Positions 1-12,955 of a DNA stretch of 64,000 nt are shown piece after piece; the stretch's first letter is position 1; every line of letters starts with the position of its first letter. The DNA is from Plumapathes pennacea (lineage: Eukaryota; Cnidaria; Anthozoa; Antipatharia; Myriopathidae). A model generated the notes under the pieces. It was given only the letters and a program-made list of their open reading frames with translations, was not told the DNA's origin and did not search any database. The DNA is taken from the NCBI GenBank assembly GCA_964036295.1, contig OZ038473.1, forward strand, positions 2,239,501 to 2,303,500, given 5' to 3'. Position numbers and translations under genes: made by a program.

Positions 1-53
1 ACCTTTAGTGTGAGAACTAAACAAAAAAAGGGCTTTGTGCTTAGAGATCTTAC

Positions 54-3000
54 CGACAGCCTCGGCAAGTTCGAGGCATTTTCGCCGCTCTTCCTTGTCC
101 TCGATATCTTAAAAAACAAACAACAAACAAAAACAAACAACAGCATTAAGGCTTTTTTTTTTTGCTTTTAGTTCTCTTCGAAAGAAAATAGCTGACGAAG
201 AAAATAGTTAAAGAGACGCCATCGAAGTATATCCTCCCAAAAAAATCAGAAACCGGATAATGCGAAACCTGTTTACCTTCCAGAAAATACGCATAGGTGT
301 CGATGCGGAGGTCAGGCGGTAAGGTGGCTGTGTATGTAGCGATCAGGTCCGTTTGTTTTTCATCGATGAGCCGCTGTAAAAATTAACGGACTTTATACGT
401 TTGAAAACAGTAGATTGTGAAAAATGCAACGTAAATGCAGCATTTGAGTCGTAGAAAGCGTATTGACGCGGTTCCATGGTGTCAGATTTTTTTTTTTTTT
501 TTACTATACAATTTTTAATATTTAAGTTTGTTCTTTAAAGTACAACTAACGTTATTACAATGTTTCTAACAAGCTTCTAAGAAGCGAAAATGCTCTCATA
601 ACAATCAAAGTATAATAATACTTGCAAAACAAGGACTTCACACAAAACATTTCACATTGATTGAAACTACAGTGACAGACATTGACGCTCAATAACTCAG
701 AGGATAAATTCCTCTTGAGAGAGGTACATAGTCATTACTAAAGTACAGCAGGCGCAATCCACGGTGTCAGATATTGTACATAGTAGAAAAACAAACAAAC
801 AAACAAACAAACAAAAAACGAAATACAGACAAAAAATCACAAAGTATCATTTAGGACTACGTTGGTACTAACCTGAACAAACAAACAAACAAACTAACTA
901 ACTAACTAACTAACTAACAAACAAAGAAAAAAAAAACAAAAACAAAAAACGAAATACAGACAAAATATCACAAAGCATCATTTAGGACTACTTTGGTACT
1001 AACCTGAACGTACGCCTTGAGAATGGACACACTCAGTTCATCCTGAAACCAAACAATTTCAGCTTTATAGAATCGACCAACACACGAGCGATAAAATGTT
1101 CATAAACAGTGCATCGAAAATCATACCTTAGGTTCTAATCCTGTTGTCCTAAAGAACAACGTAATATGAGCCTGTAAAGCGAAAGAGAACAAAAACAAAC
1201 AGACAAACAAAGCAGTTTCAACGAGGTTGACCGTACAGCTAAAAAAAAAATAAATAAAACTAAATCACTTTATTTAAGTCTCAATGTATTTAGCACTTGC
1301 CGTGCTAATGGGGGAGACTTGAAATGCAGAAACCAAATATCGTAAACTGAACGTAAATTTGCTAAGAATCCCAACTGGTCGGAGGCTAACCAGTTGGCTA
1401 TTTACATAGTGTGGCCGAGGATTTGAACTCAGGGCTACCGTGTTGCAAATTCAGCTAGTGGTCAGAGCGGGACTTAAACCTGGGACGTTCGGATTTCAAG
1501 TCCGGCGCCCTAACCACTCGGCCACACTGCCTCCTCATTTAACTCAACTGACAACGACTAAAAGCAGAAGACAGACAGTGGATTGTAAGTGTCTGTCTTA
1601 CCATAAAACGCAACATATGGGTAGTGAGTTTTGTGTCCTGTTCAAGCCAGCTGTTCATCGTCTCCATCAGACCTGAAGAAAATGGAATTAATGGAATACT
1701 TCAACCGTTGCCATTAGCAGAGTACTCGTGGATTCGCAGCAGCGCTGAGACTCACCTTGTGTGTCGTTAAGTATGAGATGTGTCTGGATGACGTGGTGAG
1801 GTAATTCCGCCTGGCGTCTTATTGACTGCGAAATCACACATGCAGGAGCAAGAACAAACAAAACATAAGCAAACAAGGACCTCAGATGCAAGGGTCCCAA
1901 ACATGGTCCTAAAACAAGGACCTTGGACAACTCGAGGTCCTCAAAGAAGGGCTGAAATCAGACACACAGGCGGCCAGTTGGATAAACACAAAGACCAAAC
2001 GTGTTGGCAAAGACGGGCGGACAGATGTAGAGCAGAAGGGCAGAAAGGCACACAGAATCTAACGAATGAACATAAGATTGCAAACAGCCAAGGATAAATA
2101 AAAAGTGGCTATTTGCTCTCATGAAGAGCTAACGCTTGATGACGTCAGTCAACACGTGCCTTACACTTGATACAAATAAAACCAACACAGACCAAACTAT
2201 AAATTCTTGTTACATTACTCGTACATTTTCTTCTTACCAGGTTGGGAGAACCTGTATTTTGAGCTTGGGAGTGAAAGGACACAGACCAAACTATTCTCAC
2301 AGGGACTAGCATTCCATTAAACCAAGACGAAACATAGCCCATGCGTTTACACGAATTAACAGACAAAATTTCACTACTAAGAAGAAATACAGCACTGGAC
2401 AAGACGCACCTCCAATGGACAGGAAGTTAGCTCTGCATAGATCTTCTCTGGGTCCAGACTTTGGAGAATAATACACAAAATGAGCATGGCGTCTGCATTG
2501 AAACTATTCTGTGAAATAAACGTTATCTCGCAAGCTGAGGATAAAAATATTTTGTGTTCTAGGCCGTTTTTCTTTGAGTTTTTGAAGCCCTGAGGCCGGA
2601 TTCACCAACTTTCCAAGTATGACTTACATGCATACAAGAGCCGTTTTCGGATGTCTCTCGTAAACCTGCATTCTGTTCGGTCAACTTAAAACATCTCTTT
2701 GTTTCACGTGCAAATTTACCAGCAACCCGAACAAAACTATCCTACTATATAACAGAGCCACAATAAGGCACAAAGGCAGGAAAAGACACATGACAAGGAC
2801 ACACACCGTGTCACATACAGTACACACGCATATAGACATTGACAAACCACGGAGACACAGTCAACCCGACTTACACTTGGTCCCAGTAATCTGGGGGCAG
2901 TTTCTCCAGCGGTCTGTCTGTTCGTGCACGGGAGTGCAGCTCCTGCGAAATATAATAATATATTGTTGGCTTAACAATAACAATAACAAATTTCGTTTGA

Positions 3001-6000
3001 AAATGGTTACTTTTTTATGCGTTTTTTTATTTCGGTCCACACTAAAACGATGACTCGTAAACGGAGGTTTGTAACAACGGTACCCAAAGTGGAGACTTTC
3101 GAAAACGGATTGCGTTTACTAATGAACACGAACTAGTGGGACGGGCGACTCGAAAACGGTGGAATTGTGTGGACGGGCGAAAAAGAACGCTTTTCAAAAC
3201 GGAGGCGCTTTTAATAAACGCTTTATAGTGTGGACGTAGCCTAATTTACAATACCTGCTCTACCCGTAGGTCCACCATGACCCTGTAGTACGCCCACAGG
3301 TAGTCATCCCATGACTTGCACGCTGGTAGAAGCTGTGGACAAGAATTTCTAAAATTATACGAGTTCATAATACGATTTCTTCTTTCAACTTTTCGAATTA
3401 TGTTGACAAGTTAATTACCTGTTTGATGAGAAAAATAAGAAATATTATAAGCCATAGACCGAATTTTCGGACACGACTATCGGAAACCAAAACCAACGCG
3501 AATCAAAAAGGGCTGTAAGAAAGTTTACTTTATTATGGTTCACACGAGTGAAGAAAGCGCAAGGGCAAGCGACTGGTTCACATGGTAAAGCGAGCACAAA
3601 CACAAGAACAAGAGAATGAAAGAAAAAATCCATTCCCTTGCGCTTGCTTTACCGTGTGCACCAGCCTTTTCAACCAGAAACCAAGTTATTTGCTTCGAAA
3701 AAGAGAGCAATCAGCGTATTGCCACTTGCTTGCCTGCGATTGCTAATTGTTCCGGATTGGCCAAGATGTTGCCAAATTTGTTTAGGTCAACAAAAAGCGT
3801 AGCAAACGCAAAACCGATATAATCACATAATTGCTTTCGAAAGTCATCCAAAGACCACTCTGTTTGCAAGCCATGAATTGAATTAACGTCGGGTTATCTA
3901 CAGTAAAACTTACTTGGAAGAACACTACATTACAGCGGACGGGTATCGTTACGGGACAAACCCGACAATTGCTTCTTTACCTGATTCAAATTCCCGCTTA
4001 ATGCTGCGTAGATGGCCCTCTCATACTTATCAAAGTGTTTCTGAAACGAAACACACACACATAAGAAAGAACGTTCAAGTTGATTCAAGGTGTCATTACA
4101 CTGTACAATTTTATCATCAACTGGCTCTTGTAATGCTAAGATGAGTGCTACAGTACGCTTTGCAACGCGATTGCAGCAACATCTATTGTATGTATTGGCG
4201 GCTAAAAATCCTGCAATAATTGCATGACTACACTGCATAAGCTGAAGCAGCTTGCAGCAGCACTTACTTTCTGAGTGTCTGTCTAGTCAGTTGTTAGCGC
4301 TGTCCACATACCTCTTGAGACATTTTCCAGCAAGCGACTTTCCAGACATCTCTGTAAGAATTGCCTTCAATCGCACCGAGGGAGTCACTGTCAGAAACTG
4401 AAAACAACAGGAATCAGTCAGATTCCGTGCCGAGGAAAGCATGCAAAATATCCGTTTGTCCACGATTGTAGCAATGTTGTCAACTCCTCTAAGAAGGACA
4501 CTAGTTGGGATCAGCTCCAACTGTCCGTTTTAGAGAGGTGTCTGTCTTAAAGAGAGCAAAGGTCTGAACAAACGGCAGAAACTGCTTCTACCAAGTGTCC
4601 ATCTTAGATTGGTGTTATTGCACAGAACAGCGCCTGATTTTCAAAGTTGGTACCTTATCTCCCGCAGGAATCAACGAGCGGTTCTCTTTCTCGTAGCTCC
4701 TTAACCTTTGACCTTGTTTTTCTGATTGGCTGCTTTTCACAACAGCCAATCAAAAATTATTAAGTTTCCTCTGAGGTAAGTTTCTTCCTTAATCCCCTTT
4801 TAAACCCCGTTTACCCATAATCCTCTCATTCGCTCTGACGAAGGGCTAGCGCTCGAAACGCCAGCTATTGTCTCTTTTACGGCGTTCCATTACCCTCATC
4901 AACACTTGGTTGATACACCAGTTCATCTTAGATTGGTGTCCGTCTTAGATTGGTGTCCGTTAAAAGGGAGATGACATTCAATTTTGATCAAAAAGACCAC
5001 ATCAAAAAGATACAAGTGTCTAGACTGGCTTACCTCCGTCCATGTTCGGGTCAAACCAAAGCCTCCACCCTTCTAATGTAGCGGCCCTCCACGACTGACC
5101 ACATTTCTTACACAGCTCTTGTGCCTGCAGGGGATTTTTTTTTTAGCCATCAAAGAAACTCTTTATATAAAATAACTATGATACTACGCGCGCCCTGATT
5201 GGCTAAATAACCGTGTTAGATGAGAGTATATTACACGCTGACGCGATACGTGATGTATTTTAATTGACTAGTTATTTTATAAAAGAAATATATAACGCGT
5301 TCCCGTGTAACATAGCCTCATCTAAACACGCGGGAAGTTGGGAAAACACGAGAGTAGCGTAGGGAAACCACGAAGCCGCCGATACGAGTGTTGGGCTCAA
5401 AAATACTACAAAGAAATACTTGCAACAAACGAACATTTCATGCTAGCCCAATGTCAAATTTTGCTTGTTCTAGGTGTGGACTTGCTGAGTTCTGATAATT
5501 ATGTTCTGTCACCATGCCTGATGCGCAGAGAAGAGATACCAGGATGTGAACTAGAGCTATGTATTCTTACCTGCTCTAGCTTGCCTGCTCGGATGAAAGC
5601 AAACAGATGCTTCAACAACCTGCTTTCATCTTCCTGTAAAGAAAAATAATAAACTTGCAGTCAGTATTTTGAATGTACATTTGACATCAAAATGGGAATC
5701 AAATTTTCATACCACGTCAAGGTCAGCGAGTGGTCTTCTTTGTCGGAACGGAGCATCTGGGTCCTGAAACAAACAAATAAGAACAAAGCTCAAATAACTA
5801 TGTCAGAAACCAGTTGGATTGTAAGATTTATTTTTATTTGTATACAATCAACTCCCTCTAAGGCAGACATCCTCTGGACCAGCTCCAACTGTCCGTTCTA
5901 GAGGTGTCCGTCTTAGAGAGAGTTAAGTTAGAGTAAATGACCGATAAAAACGACAGAGACTGCTCCTGAAGGGGGTCTGTCTTAGGGCGTGTCTGTTAAG

Positions 6001-9000
6001 AGAGAGTTCACAGTAAATGTATATCAATCTTGAAAAGAATCTTTTTACAAATCTCCTCAAGATAAAAAAAAATATACTCACAAGTTCTGTAACAAGGGTT
6101 CTTCTCCATCCAATTTTCTTCTCGGCTTGTTCTAACTCGTGAAGCGTGTTCTCCCTGTAAACCAAGCAATAACATAAAATTTACGTTATATATCAATTTA
6201 AATGCAGTGGAACCCCATCTTATGGCCACCCCGTTAATACGGACACTATTTTTTGTCCTGTGGAGCAAATGCCCATTCATTTTCTTTTCTGAAAACCCCG
6301 TTAGTATGTCCCGACGGTGGCCGTATTAGAGCCGTTTTCGGATGACTGTCGAAAACCAAAACCAAAGTAATCACACAGGCCAATCACAGAAACTGAGAGA
6401 AAACAGTTCAGCTAATTGGAAGCCAAAGTAATTTGCGTTTGGTCTTGTGTTTGGTTTTACTTTCCAATCAGCAGTGCGAGTACACGCCATCGCTTGCGTG
6501 AGAAGTGTTTGGTTTTGGTTTTGGTTTTGTCTCCGATTGGCTGAGCATGCTGACAAACTCGCGTGGACAATCCGAAAGCGAAGCAAACGCAAAACCAAAG
6601 CAATCACACAATTACTTTCGACAGTCATCCGAAAACGGCTCTAACAGGGTTCCACTGTGTATAAACCATGAATACTCAAGAATGATCATCCTGCTCCTCT
6701 CCTCAATTTACTAGGGACTTTAAGATACAGGACGCGAAAGGACGACGGCGACGTCGGCGAAACAATAAAACTAATCAAAGAAGACAAAAGAAGCACGTGA
6801 ATATCTGAAATTGACATGTTCTCGGGGTCGCCGTGCTCTCGCGTGCGACTTCAAATGCTTCTTTTTTCGTCGTTGTCAGGACGTGGACGACAGTTCGACA
6901 AAATAACGGCAGTCGTTCTTCTTAATACGAAACGATGAAATCAATAGAACCTCGGCAAAAACGGAACAAATTGAGCAACCTAAGAATAGCCAAAGTTACA
7001 AAGACATAGGGAAAACAGAGACATTATTTTTTGGTTCCTCGCGTTGCCGTCGCCGTCCTAGGTTTCTTAAAATCCCTACTCTCTTCAGTACACCTTGTTA
7101 AATGGAATTTTCGTGACACTTACCAGCAAACTGAGTCAGAAAAGTACTTCACTTGGTGAGACTGTAAAAAGCTATCCAGCCAATCCTCTGCATTCCTCTC
7201 CAACCAATCAATAACAATCTACAGAGACAGAATGCAGTGCTCGAAATTAGCGGTCGTCCGGTCGTCCGAGACGACCAAAAGTTCGCTCCGACGACTGGTT
7301 TTCTGCCAAATTGATAGTTTGGTCATCCAGGAGAAAACCCGGTGGGCAAACTAATTCGCATATCCAGACAACCTGGACTCTTTTTTAATTTCGAGCACTG
7401 AAGATGTATGGTAGTCTTTACTGTAACATACTTTTGTAATGCTGCACATTTGGTTGAAGAAATGCAAGTTTACAACTCAAAATAATATCTACAGTATACA
7501 TGCTTGCAGTGGCCCCACAGAAACTGGAATCATTTTCAGCAGACAAATTTACTATATATTACAATCTAAAGCAATGTGTAGGTTTAATTTCTACATGTGA
7601 CAAATACCAGGGCCCAGTTTTTCAAAGTGCGATTAGGCTAATCCTGGATTAGGTCTAAACTTTCTTGTCATTTTTTAGCCTGAAAACGTGAAAGTTTCAT
7701 CCACAATGACTTTCTTGATAATGTTTTAAGCTGGAACAAGCGTACTAATCCATCTTTGAACAAAACTCTGTAGTTTATTGGGAGAGAGGTCGAGAGAAAG
7801 AATTTCGTTAATCTTGGATTAGCTTAATCAATTTTCGAAAAACCGGGCCCAGTACTCTAGTCTATTTAGCATCACTACATAATATAGAGGCTATTACACG
7901 GGAAGGAGTGCAATACAACGGAGTGTTTTTACGAGTCGGTTTTATTTTTTCGAGCCTGCTTCAGGCGAGAAAAAATAAAACTGACGAGTAAAAATACAGC
8001 CGTATTGCACGACTTTTCGTGTAATAAATTGTTTATTACACGACAAACGAAGCAGGGCAAACGTTCTCGCCGCGCGCAAAATGGAACAAAAAAATGACGC
8101 GTTCGTAAACTTTGCTTGCAAAAATTGATCACGTAAGCTAATAAACAAGTTGATCTGGTTCCTGACGAGTGCAATACGCTCCCATCTTTGCACTCGTTTT
8201 GGCCCGTATTTGCACTCGAAAAATGCGAAGTCGTGTAATAAGATGTATTATAAAAGCACTACTGGTGAGTAATGCACTGCTTGATGCACACTTCCTTTGT
8301 AATACACTACACATGCACTGTACCTGGTGCTGTCTGGTAATAGCCTCTCTCTCATATAGGTTTTGAATGATCTTCCTTTCATTCTGGTTACCACCCTATG
8401 TACCAAAAGACGTGAACACATTTTACGAACCAAAATGACTATTTTTGGTAAATTAAAAATAGCAAAGTCTCTGCTCTGCTGATTAGGAGAGCTGCCTTTC
8501 GTCCTTGCCCAATGCCCTTCGCATTGCAGTAGCACTGAATATGGAGATAAGAGTCAACATTTCATCCAAGATGTCCAAATTGCCAACCTTAGTTTTATAT
8601 ATATTACATTTCATAAGTTAGTAACGCTAACCTCAAAGTCTGTGGCTATTGTCTCATCTTGTAATGGGTCGTTACAGAGTCTGTCACTAAAGTAAACAAA
8701 CAACTTGGGTTCAGACTCTTGATGGTGGGAGTAAAATTAAGTTTTACAGTATTTAGCATGGTTTCCATTCAAGCATAAAACCTGTGAACATGCTCAAGAA
8801 GAGAATATATTATAAACTGTCTGTACTTCAAGTGAAAATTCCAAACTGTGAAGTGATGGCATGAAAACATCCAGGATCCAAGCATCAACAATCACCATTA
8901 ACATTTGTACCATTAACATTGGTACATACCTATCTAACTACAACATGATGAAACACATTATTAATACTATTTATACCTGTAAAGTGAATATACAAGTCTC

Positions 9001-10057
9001 CAGGTGTAGCTTTCCTGGGTTATCAAGTCCAATATATCTAGTTGTCGCATGAACCTGAGATGTAAAAGAAAGGTAAAATAAAGTATCTTTATTTATAGAC
9101 GGTAAGTAATTCAGCGGAGCTGGTGGAGCCGTGTGAACCCCAACTGGTCGAAGGCTAACCAGTTGGCTATTTACATAAGGAGGCAGAGAATTTGAACTTG
9201 GGGCTACCATGTATAACAGTCTTATCACACAATATAAAAACTGTACTGTGAAACATGAAACGTTCAGATCAGGAGCAAAGTCATCACATCACAAAGCATA
9301 CTTTGTTTTTCCTGGGGTGGAGCTACTGATCAAGTTGTTGATCTCTTTAGCCTGTCTGCAGCACACCTGGAGAACCAATAAATTCAAACTAAGTAATTTA
9401 GCTAAGATCTCTCCAGATATGAGTGACCTTTTGGCCAAGTCTGCCATACACTGTTTGTACCATGGGCCAATCTCCAACTCTCTCAATTTGTAGTTTGAGT
9501 CTGATAGAATAATATGTACAATATAAACTCACCTTTTCGTACAAATTGACCAAGTCAAAGATCTGTTCTGAATGGCTGTGTGTCATGAATGCTTCCGCAA
9601 AAACTTGAAACAAGGAAGTACTGGCTGCGTGAAAAAGAAGTATGTGGTGAGATTCTACACATTTACTATATCATTTACTTGATAATGTGTTTACGAAGCC
9701 TTGATGAAGGTATTCAAAACATGAAAAACATGAAATAAATCCTGAAACAACAGTACTGCTCATACCTTGTACTATTGGGTCTTTCTCTTTGATAATGCTG
9801 ACATTACTATTAGATATCAGTGATATATCTTCCACATTTGACTGAGAAACATTCTGCAGAGGAAAACCATCAGTTGCTTTAAGTTACAGATGAAGAACAG
9901 GAAAGTTTGTATTGCTATTGTACTATACACAGGGGTTTCAGTCGAAGCTGATTGTCTAGTATAGTCTACTTCAAAAGCTACCTAGGGTAAACAGCAATGA
10001 ACACCATAAAACTCCATAAATAAGAACCCCCATCCCCCCCTCACAAAAAACAAAAAA

Positions 10058-10090
<33 letters not shown>

Positions 10091-12825
10091 AATTAATATA
10101 ATTAATATAAATTAATAAATTAATGAATAAAATAAAATAAATCCTCCAAAAAATATGCCCTCCACAATGTTAATGCAAAAATCCATCCAATAATATTACC
10201 CCCAACCCACCCTCCCAAAAAAGAATGGAAAAGCATAACTTTGGACCTCACTGTTCTGTTGGTCTCAAGCATAGGCCAACTACAAGACATATTAATGATT
10301 CATTGAATGATCCATGAAACCCTTGATTACATATGATGTCATCATTATCATTTTACATTCGATGACTGAATGAATTAGTTTGCAAAGTGGTGCAACATAC
10401 TTCCACCCCAGTTTGCATCCCTCTCATTGGAGTTCTTGGAGCTGCAATTCCTGTGTCATCCATTAGTGATATGGAACCCTGGAATGTCAAAAAACACAAC
10501 ACTCAGCAAGTTAAAATAAACCCAGAAAGATTTCAACATACTGTAGTGCAGGGAGGCCTGTCCATACTAGAAAGTTAATACACGCAAGCAGATCAATGAA
10601 TCCAGGTTAAGTGTGAACCAATATTGTGAATGATCCTAGATCTATATGATTTTTAGTCAGGGTAAATGAATGCTGGTCAACATGATCTTGGTGTGCAATA
10701 CCTGAAATATCAGTACCTATCTCAGATCAATACCATCTTAGCAATCTGAGTGTGATAGAGCCCACATAGTATTCAGTGTGCAATGATTTTCTCTATAACT
10801 ATGTACCATACCAGACAATATAATGTAACTTACCAAATGGGAGTTGCCAGCTGTAAAACTAGCAGCCAGAGCAGAATGGTTGGGGGTCATTTGCCCACGA
10901 AGAGAAAAGTCCTACAATAAATAGGTATATAAAAATAATATATTGCATAATATATTATAAGCAACTGTGGTGTCTTAGCTGAGGTAAAACAAAATGGGTT
11001 ACTAGAAGGTGTAAATTATTACTAACATATACATGTACGGGAAAGGTCATTGTAGTCAATGTACTGTTTGAATGAACAGAGCTTCAGTAACTTTTAAGCT
11101 ACAAACCTGGGAACCAAAGTCTGTGTCCACTTGGGATGAAACCCCACTGGGTGTGTCTAATTAAAAAAGAAATGAAAACTGTAAAGTGGTTGTATCAGCC
11201 GGCTGTACTGTACTAGCTGTGGTTCACTAGATCATCTATGGTCCCACAAAACAACATCATTTTTTTTAGAACTTCTTGGAATGTTTTATACTAGATCATG
11301 GATGGGTGGGTGGAGTTATATGATATTCTACAACTTACTGTAACAAACAATGGATAACTAAACTTTTGCAGCAACACAATTGAAAACGAATCAAATAATT
11401 ATTTCATTGTCAAGTAACACCTACAGGTACTGTGTCTTAAAGCACGCGTTCTGTTCAGCAGCAAAGGTGTTGGGGTGCCACCAGACTGAACCAGTGGAGA
11501 AGCTGATGGCAACAATGTCGGCTGTCTGGAAGTAGAACTTGCCAGCTGTTGTATGCCTCAGAAGGAGTTAAGGTGTAAACATGAATAACAGAATGATAGA
11601 GATTTAGGCAACTTTGAAAAACATTTCCCACACACTGCCGGGGAAACATTCACATCAAGTTAAAAAGGATACTTTGCTGAAGGTTACTTCTCCTTCTGAA
11701 TGTATTGCTTATGTTTGCCTTAAAAAGAGAATCAAAGAATATTTTGTTACCCCCGCATCTTTAATGCATAAAATTTTAAAAAACAACAAAATATATTTTC
11801 ACATGCATCCCTGGAATTTACTGCTTATGTGAGGAGATGCCTGATAGTAATAAATTCTCACCTCTCTTGGATTTGATACTGTGGGCATTTCCACTAAAAC
11901 GTCTCCAATGCCAGTCAGTCTGACAACACCAAATCAACATTAAAAAAGTCAAATCATCAACAACAGAAAACACTTCAAATTTAATTTTGATTATAAATAA
12001 ACAATAATATGTACAGTACACATAAGGGCCCCAACGTAGTACTGGGGTCATTTCAATAAAACATTTACAAGTGTATTTTACAAGTTGGACCAATTTTCTC
12101 ACACGTTAAAACACACTTTAATCCAATAACACGGCCAAATAATGTTCCAGTCATGTATTTAAGACCTGTATCTGTAACCTTTTGCAAATTTTTCTCAATT
12201 TAGAGTCCGTTTAGTGGTGTTTAAATAAAGGTCTAACTCGTAAATTACACTTATTATATGTTTATATTAAATTGGCCCCTGTAGGTACCTTTCCATTACT
12301 GGTCGAGCTTCTCTGCGACTATCAACTGCTTGGTTCATCGAGGATGGGTCAAACTCCTGTCTTTGTTGTGAATACTAAACCAAATGACCAAGGTGAAGAC
12401 GAGAAAACACAACAAAACTTTGATACAGTACTTGTAAATTGCACCGCTGAGCAAATGTATCTCGTTCTTTCTAAAATGAGAGAGTTGTTACAAATTACCA
12501 TCGAACTATATTCTCGTATACCAGATATGCTCAGCCTTGACTTACCATGCGAATATTAAATAGATTGAAACAAAAGAATCATCGAGAGATGTGTGCAAAT
12601 ATGTCAAACATGAAAATGCGCCTAAAGAACACTGGACGCGCAATCAGAGAAAACACGTGAAATTTCTGCACAACAATTAAGCTCGGCGCAGCATACCTGC
12701 CAGATATAATTCACGGTTGAATCCCCTGAGTAAAATTCCGCGCTCGGTCGATTCCTTGCGGCCGAACGCCTCATTTCGGCATCTTCGTCGGTCGACAAGG
12801 ATTCCCTCGAGGTCGTTGCCGCCAT
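54..12825 (-). CDS. NUP107: Nucleoporin NUP107 homolog, 28 exons, C terminus beyond the window
   Basis: Scaffold nucleoporin of the Y-complex (NUP107-160) of the nuclear pore. Exons read 5' to 3' (high to low): 12825-12697, 11919-11862, 11556-11431, 11156-11107, 10911-10834, 10478-10401, 9853-9766, 9624-9533, 9366-9302, 9054-8977, 8686-8632, 8383-8324, 7218-7124, 6154-6082, 5763-5713, 5633-5571, 5124-5034, 4397-4312, 4040-3981, 3332-3255, 2942-2877, 2508-2410, 1825-1756, 1672-1602, 1171-1127, 1042-1004, 373-277, 107-54. All keep phase and use GT-AG borders, giving about 698 residues; human NUP107 has 925, so roughly the last quarter is off the left edge. The Ser/Thr-rich N-terminal 250 residues look disordered. 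Family blocks are clear: [77 protein letters not shown]. The start ATG heads the only open first exon, next to the divergent NOP16 start. Confidence 0.93.
780..1003. repeat. Tandem duplication of an intron start with (AAAC)n/(AACT)n tracts
   Basis: A block containing CGAAATACAGACAAAA and TTTAGGACTAC...TTGGTACTAACCTGAAC occurs twice, about 130 bp apart, separated by AAAC and AACT microsatellites. The copy ending at 1003 abuts NUP107 exon 1042-1004 and contains its real donor. The other (near 873) is a decoy copy of the same donor. Confidence 0.75.
1255..1534 (-). mobile_element. SINE with tRNA(Ser)-like head, copy 1
   Basis: Read on the minus strand, 1534-1455 looks like a serine tRNA: GGAGGCAGTGTGGCCGAGTG (A box), a TTGAAA anticodon loop with TGA, and a B box GGTTTAAGTCC. 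A body with the palindrome AACTGGTC...GGCTAACCAGTT follows, then an A/T-rich tail. Two related copies in the window share body and head, so this is a SINE and not a tRNA gene. It lies in a NUP107 intron. Confidence 0.8.
3034..3239. mobile_element. MITE with GTCCACACTA...TAGTGTGGAC ends
   Basis: Short terminal inverted repeats (TCCACACTAAAACG against a mirrored TTTATAGTGTGGA) bound about 200 bp in a NUP107 intron. No coding capacity. Confidence 0.65.
3472..3851. mobile_element. Degenerate MITE of the CGGATGACTGTCGAAAACC family
   Basis: Left end reads ACTATCGGAAACCAAAACC. The right end mirrors it (TAATTGCTTTCGAAAGTCATCC). Related to the better copy at 6328-6642. Confidence 0.6.
5158..5297. mobile_element. 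MITE with TTATAAAATAACTA-type ends
   Basis: About 140 bp with mirrored ends (TATAAAATAACTATGATA and ACTAGTTATTTTATAA) in a NUP107 intron. A relative lies in a FRA10AC1 intron (40973-41107). Confidence 0.6.
6203..6658. mobile_element. Outer MITE (GCAGTGGAACCCC ends) split by a nested MITE
   Basis: Left end CAGTGGAACCCCATCTTATGG and right end GGGTTCCACTG are inverted repeats. The element is interrupted at 6328-6642 by a second one. Confidence 0.6.
6328..6642. mobile_element. Inner MITE, GAGCCGTTTTCGGATGACTG ends
   Basis: Long terminal inverted repeats: GAGCCGTTTTCGGATGACTG at the left, its complement at the right (CAGTCATCCGAAAACGGCTC). The interior carries several TTTGGTTTT motifs. Nested in the element at 6203-6658. 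Confidence 0.8.
7610..7852. mobile_element. MITE of the GGGCCCGGTTTTTCGAAA family
   Basis: Ends GGGCCCAGTTTTTCAAAG and TTTTCGAAAAACCGGGCCC are inverted repeats about 243 bp apart, with GATTAGGCTAATCC near each end. Same family as the tandem pair at 37945-38427. In a NUP107 intron. Confidence 0.8.
7888..8240. mobile_element. Palindromic repeat with TTACACGA motifs, probable MITE
   Basis: Repeated inverted pieces: ATTACACGGGAAGGAGTGCAA, GTATTGCACGACTTTTCGTG, a central TTTATTACACGACAAACG and a right GTCGTGTAATAAG. Also an internal hairpin around GCCTGCTTCAGGC. Boundaries approximate. Confidence 0.5.
9068..9215 (-). mobile_element. SINE of the same family, copy 2, tRNA head missing
   Basis: Carries the body palindrome (CCAACTGGTCGAAGGCTAACC) and the tail, but the tRNA-like head is reduced to a short remnant with GGAGGCAG. 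In a NUP107 intron, directly upstream of the exon at 9054-8977. Confidence 0.7.
12046..12281. mobile_element. MITE of the AATTCAATAAAACATTTACA family, copy 1
   Basis: Left end TTTCAATAAAACATTTACAA and a mirrored right end (TGTTTATATTAAATTGGC), about 236 bp. Clear homolog at 22083-22316. Confidence 0.75.
12284..12559 (+). other. Unrecognised open frame inside NUP107 intron 1, antisense to it
   Basis: An open frame of about 90 codons, plus strand, with no in-frame ATG at its beginning. It starts where an inverted-repeat element ends (12281), at a possible acceptor (TGTAG). Its composition looks protein-like and its end ([18 protein letters not shown], then a helix-like KMRELLQ stretch) faintly recalls the C-terminal part of COMM domains. 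I could not confirm that. It may be a retro-copied exon fragment or chance. Confidence 0.25.
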
Positions 12826-12955
12826 GTTTTTACCAAGCTTCCCTGCCAGGCCTCGTCGCGACTTTAGAAAGGAGACTGAGCTCTAGTTTCCAATTTTCGC
12901 GGTTACGGCTATAACGCCTGTCGCTTTACACGCTACACACGATCACTGATTAATA
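12826..12955. promoter_or_regulatory. Compact bidirectional promoter between NUP107 and NOP16
   Basis: Only 130 bp separate the two opposed start codons. The interval must hold both 5' UTRs and the core promoters. No TATA box in a usable position was seen. Divergent housekeeping pairs of this kind usually share one promoter (inference). Confidence 0.6.

Noticed and set aside
1455..1534. Possible serine tRNA gene (also 20600-20681)
   Set aside because: The tRNA-like part is followed by the same unrelated body in several copies and has mismatches in the expected stems, so it is a SINE head.
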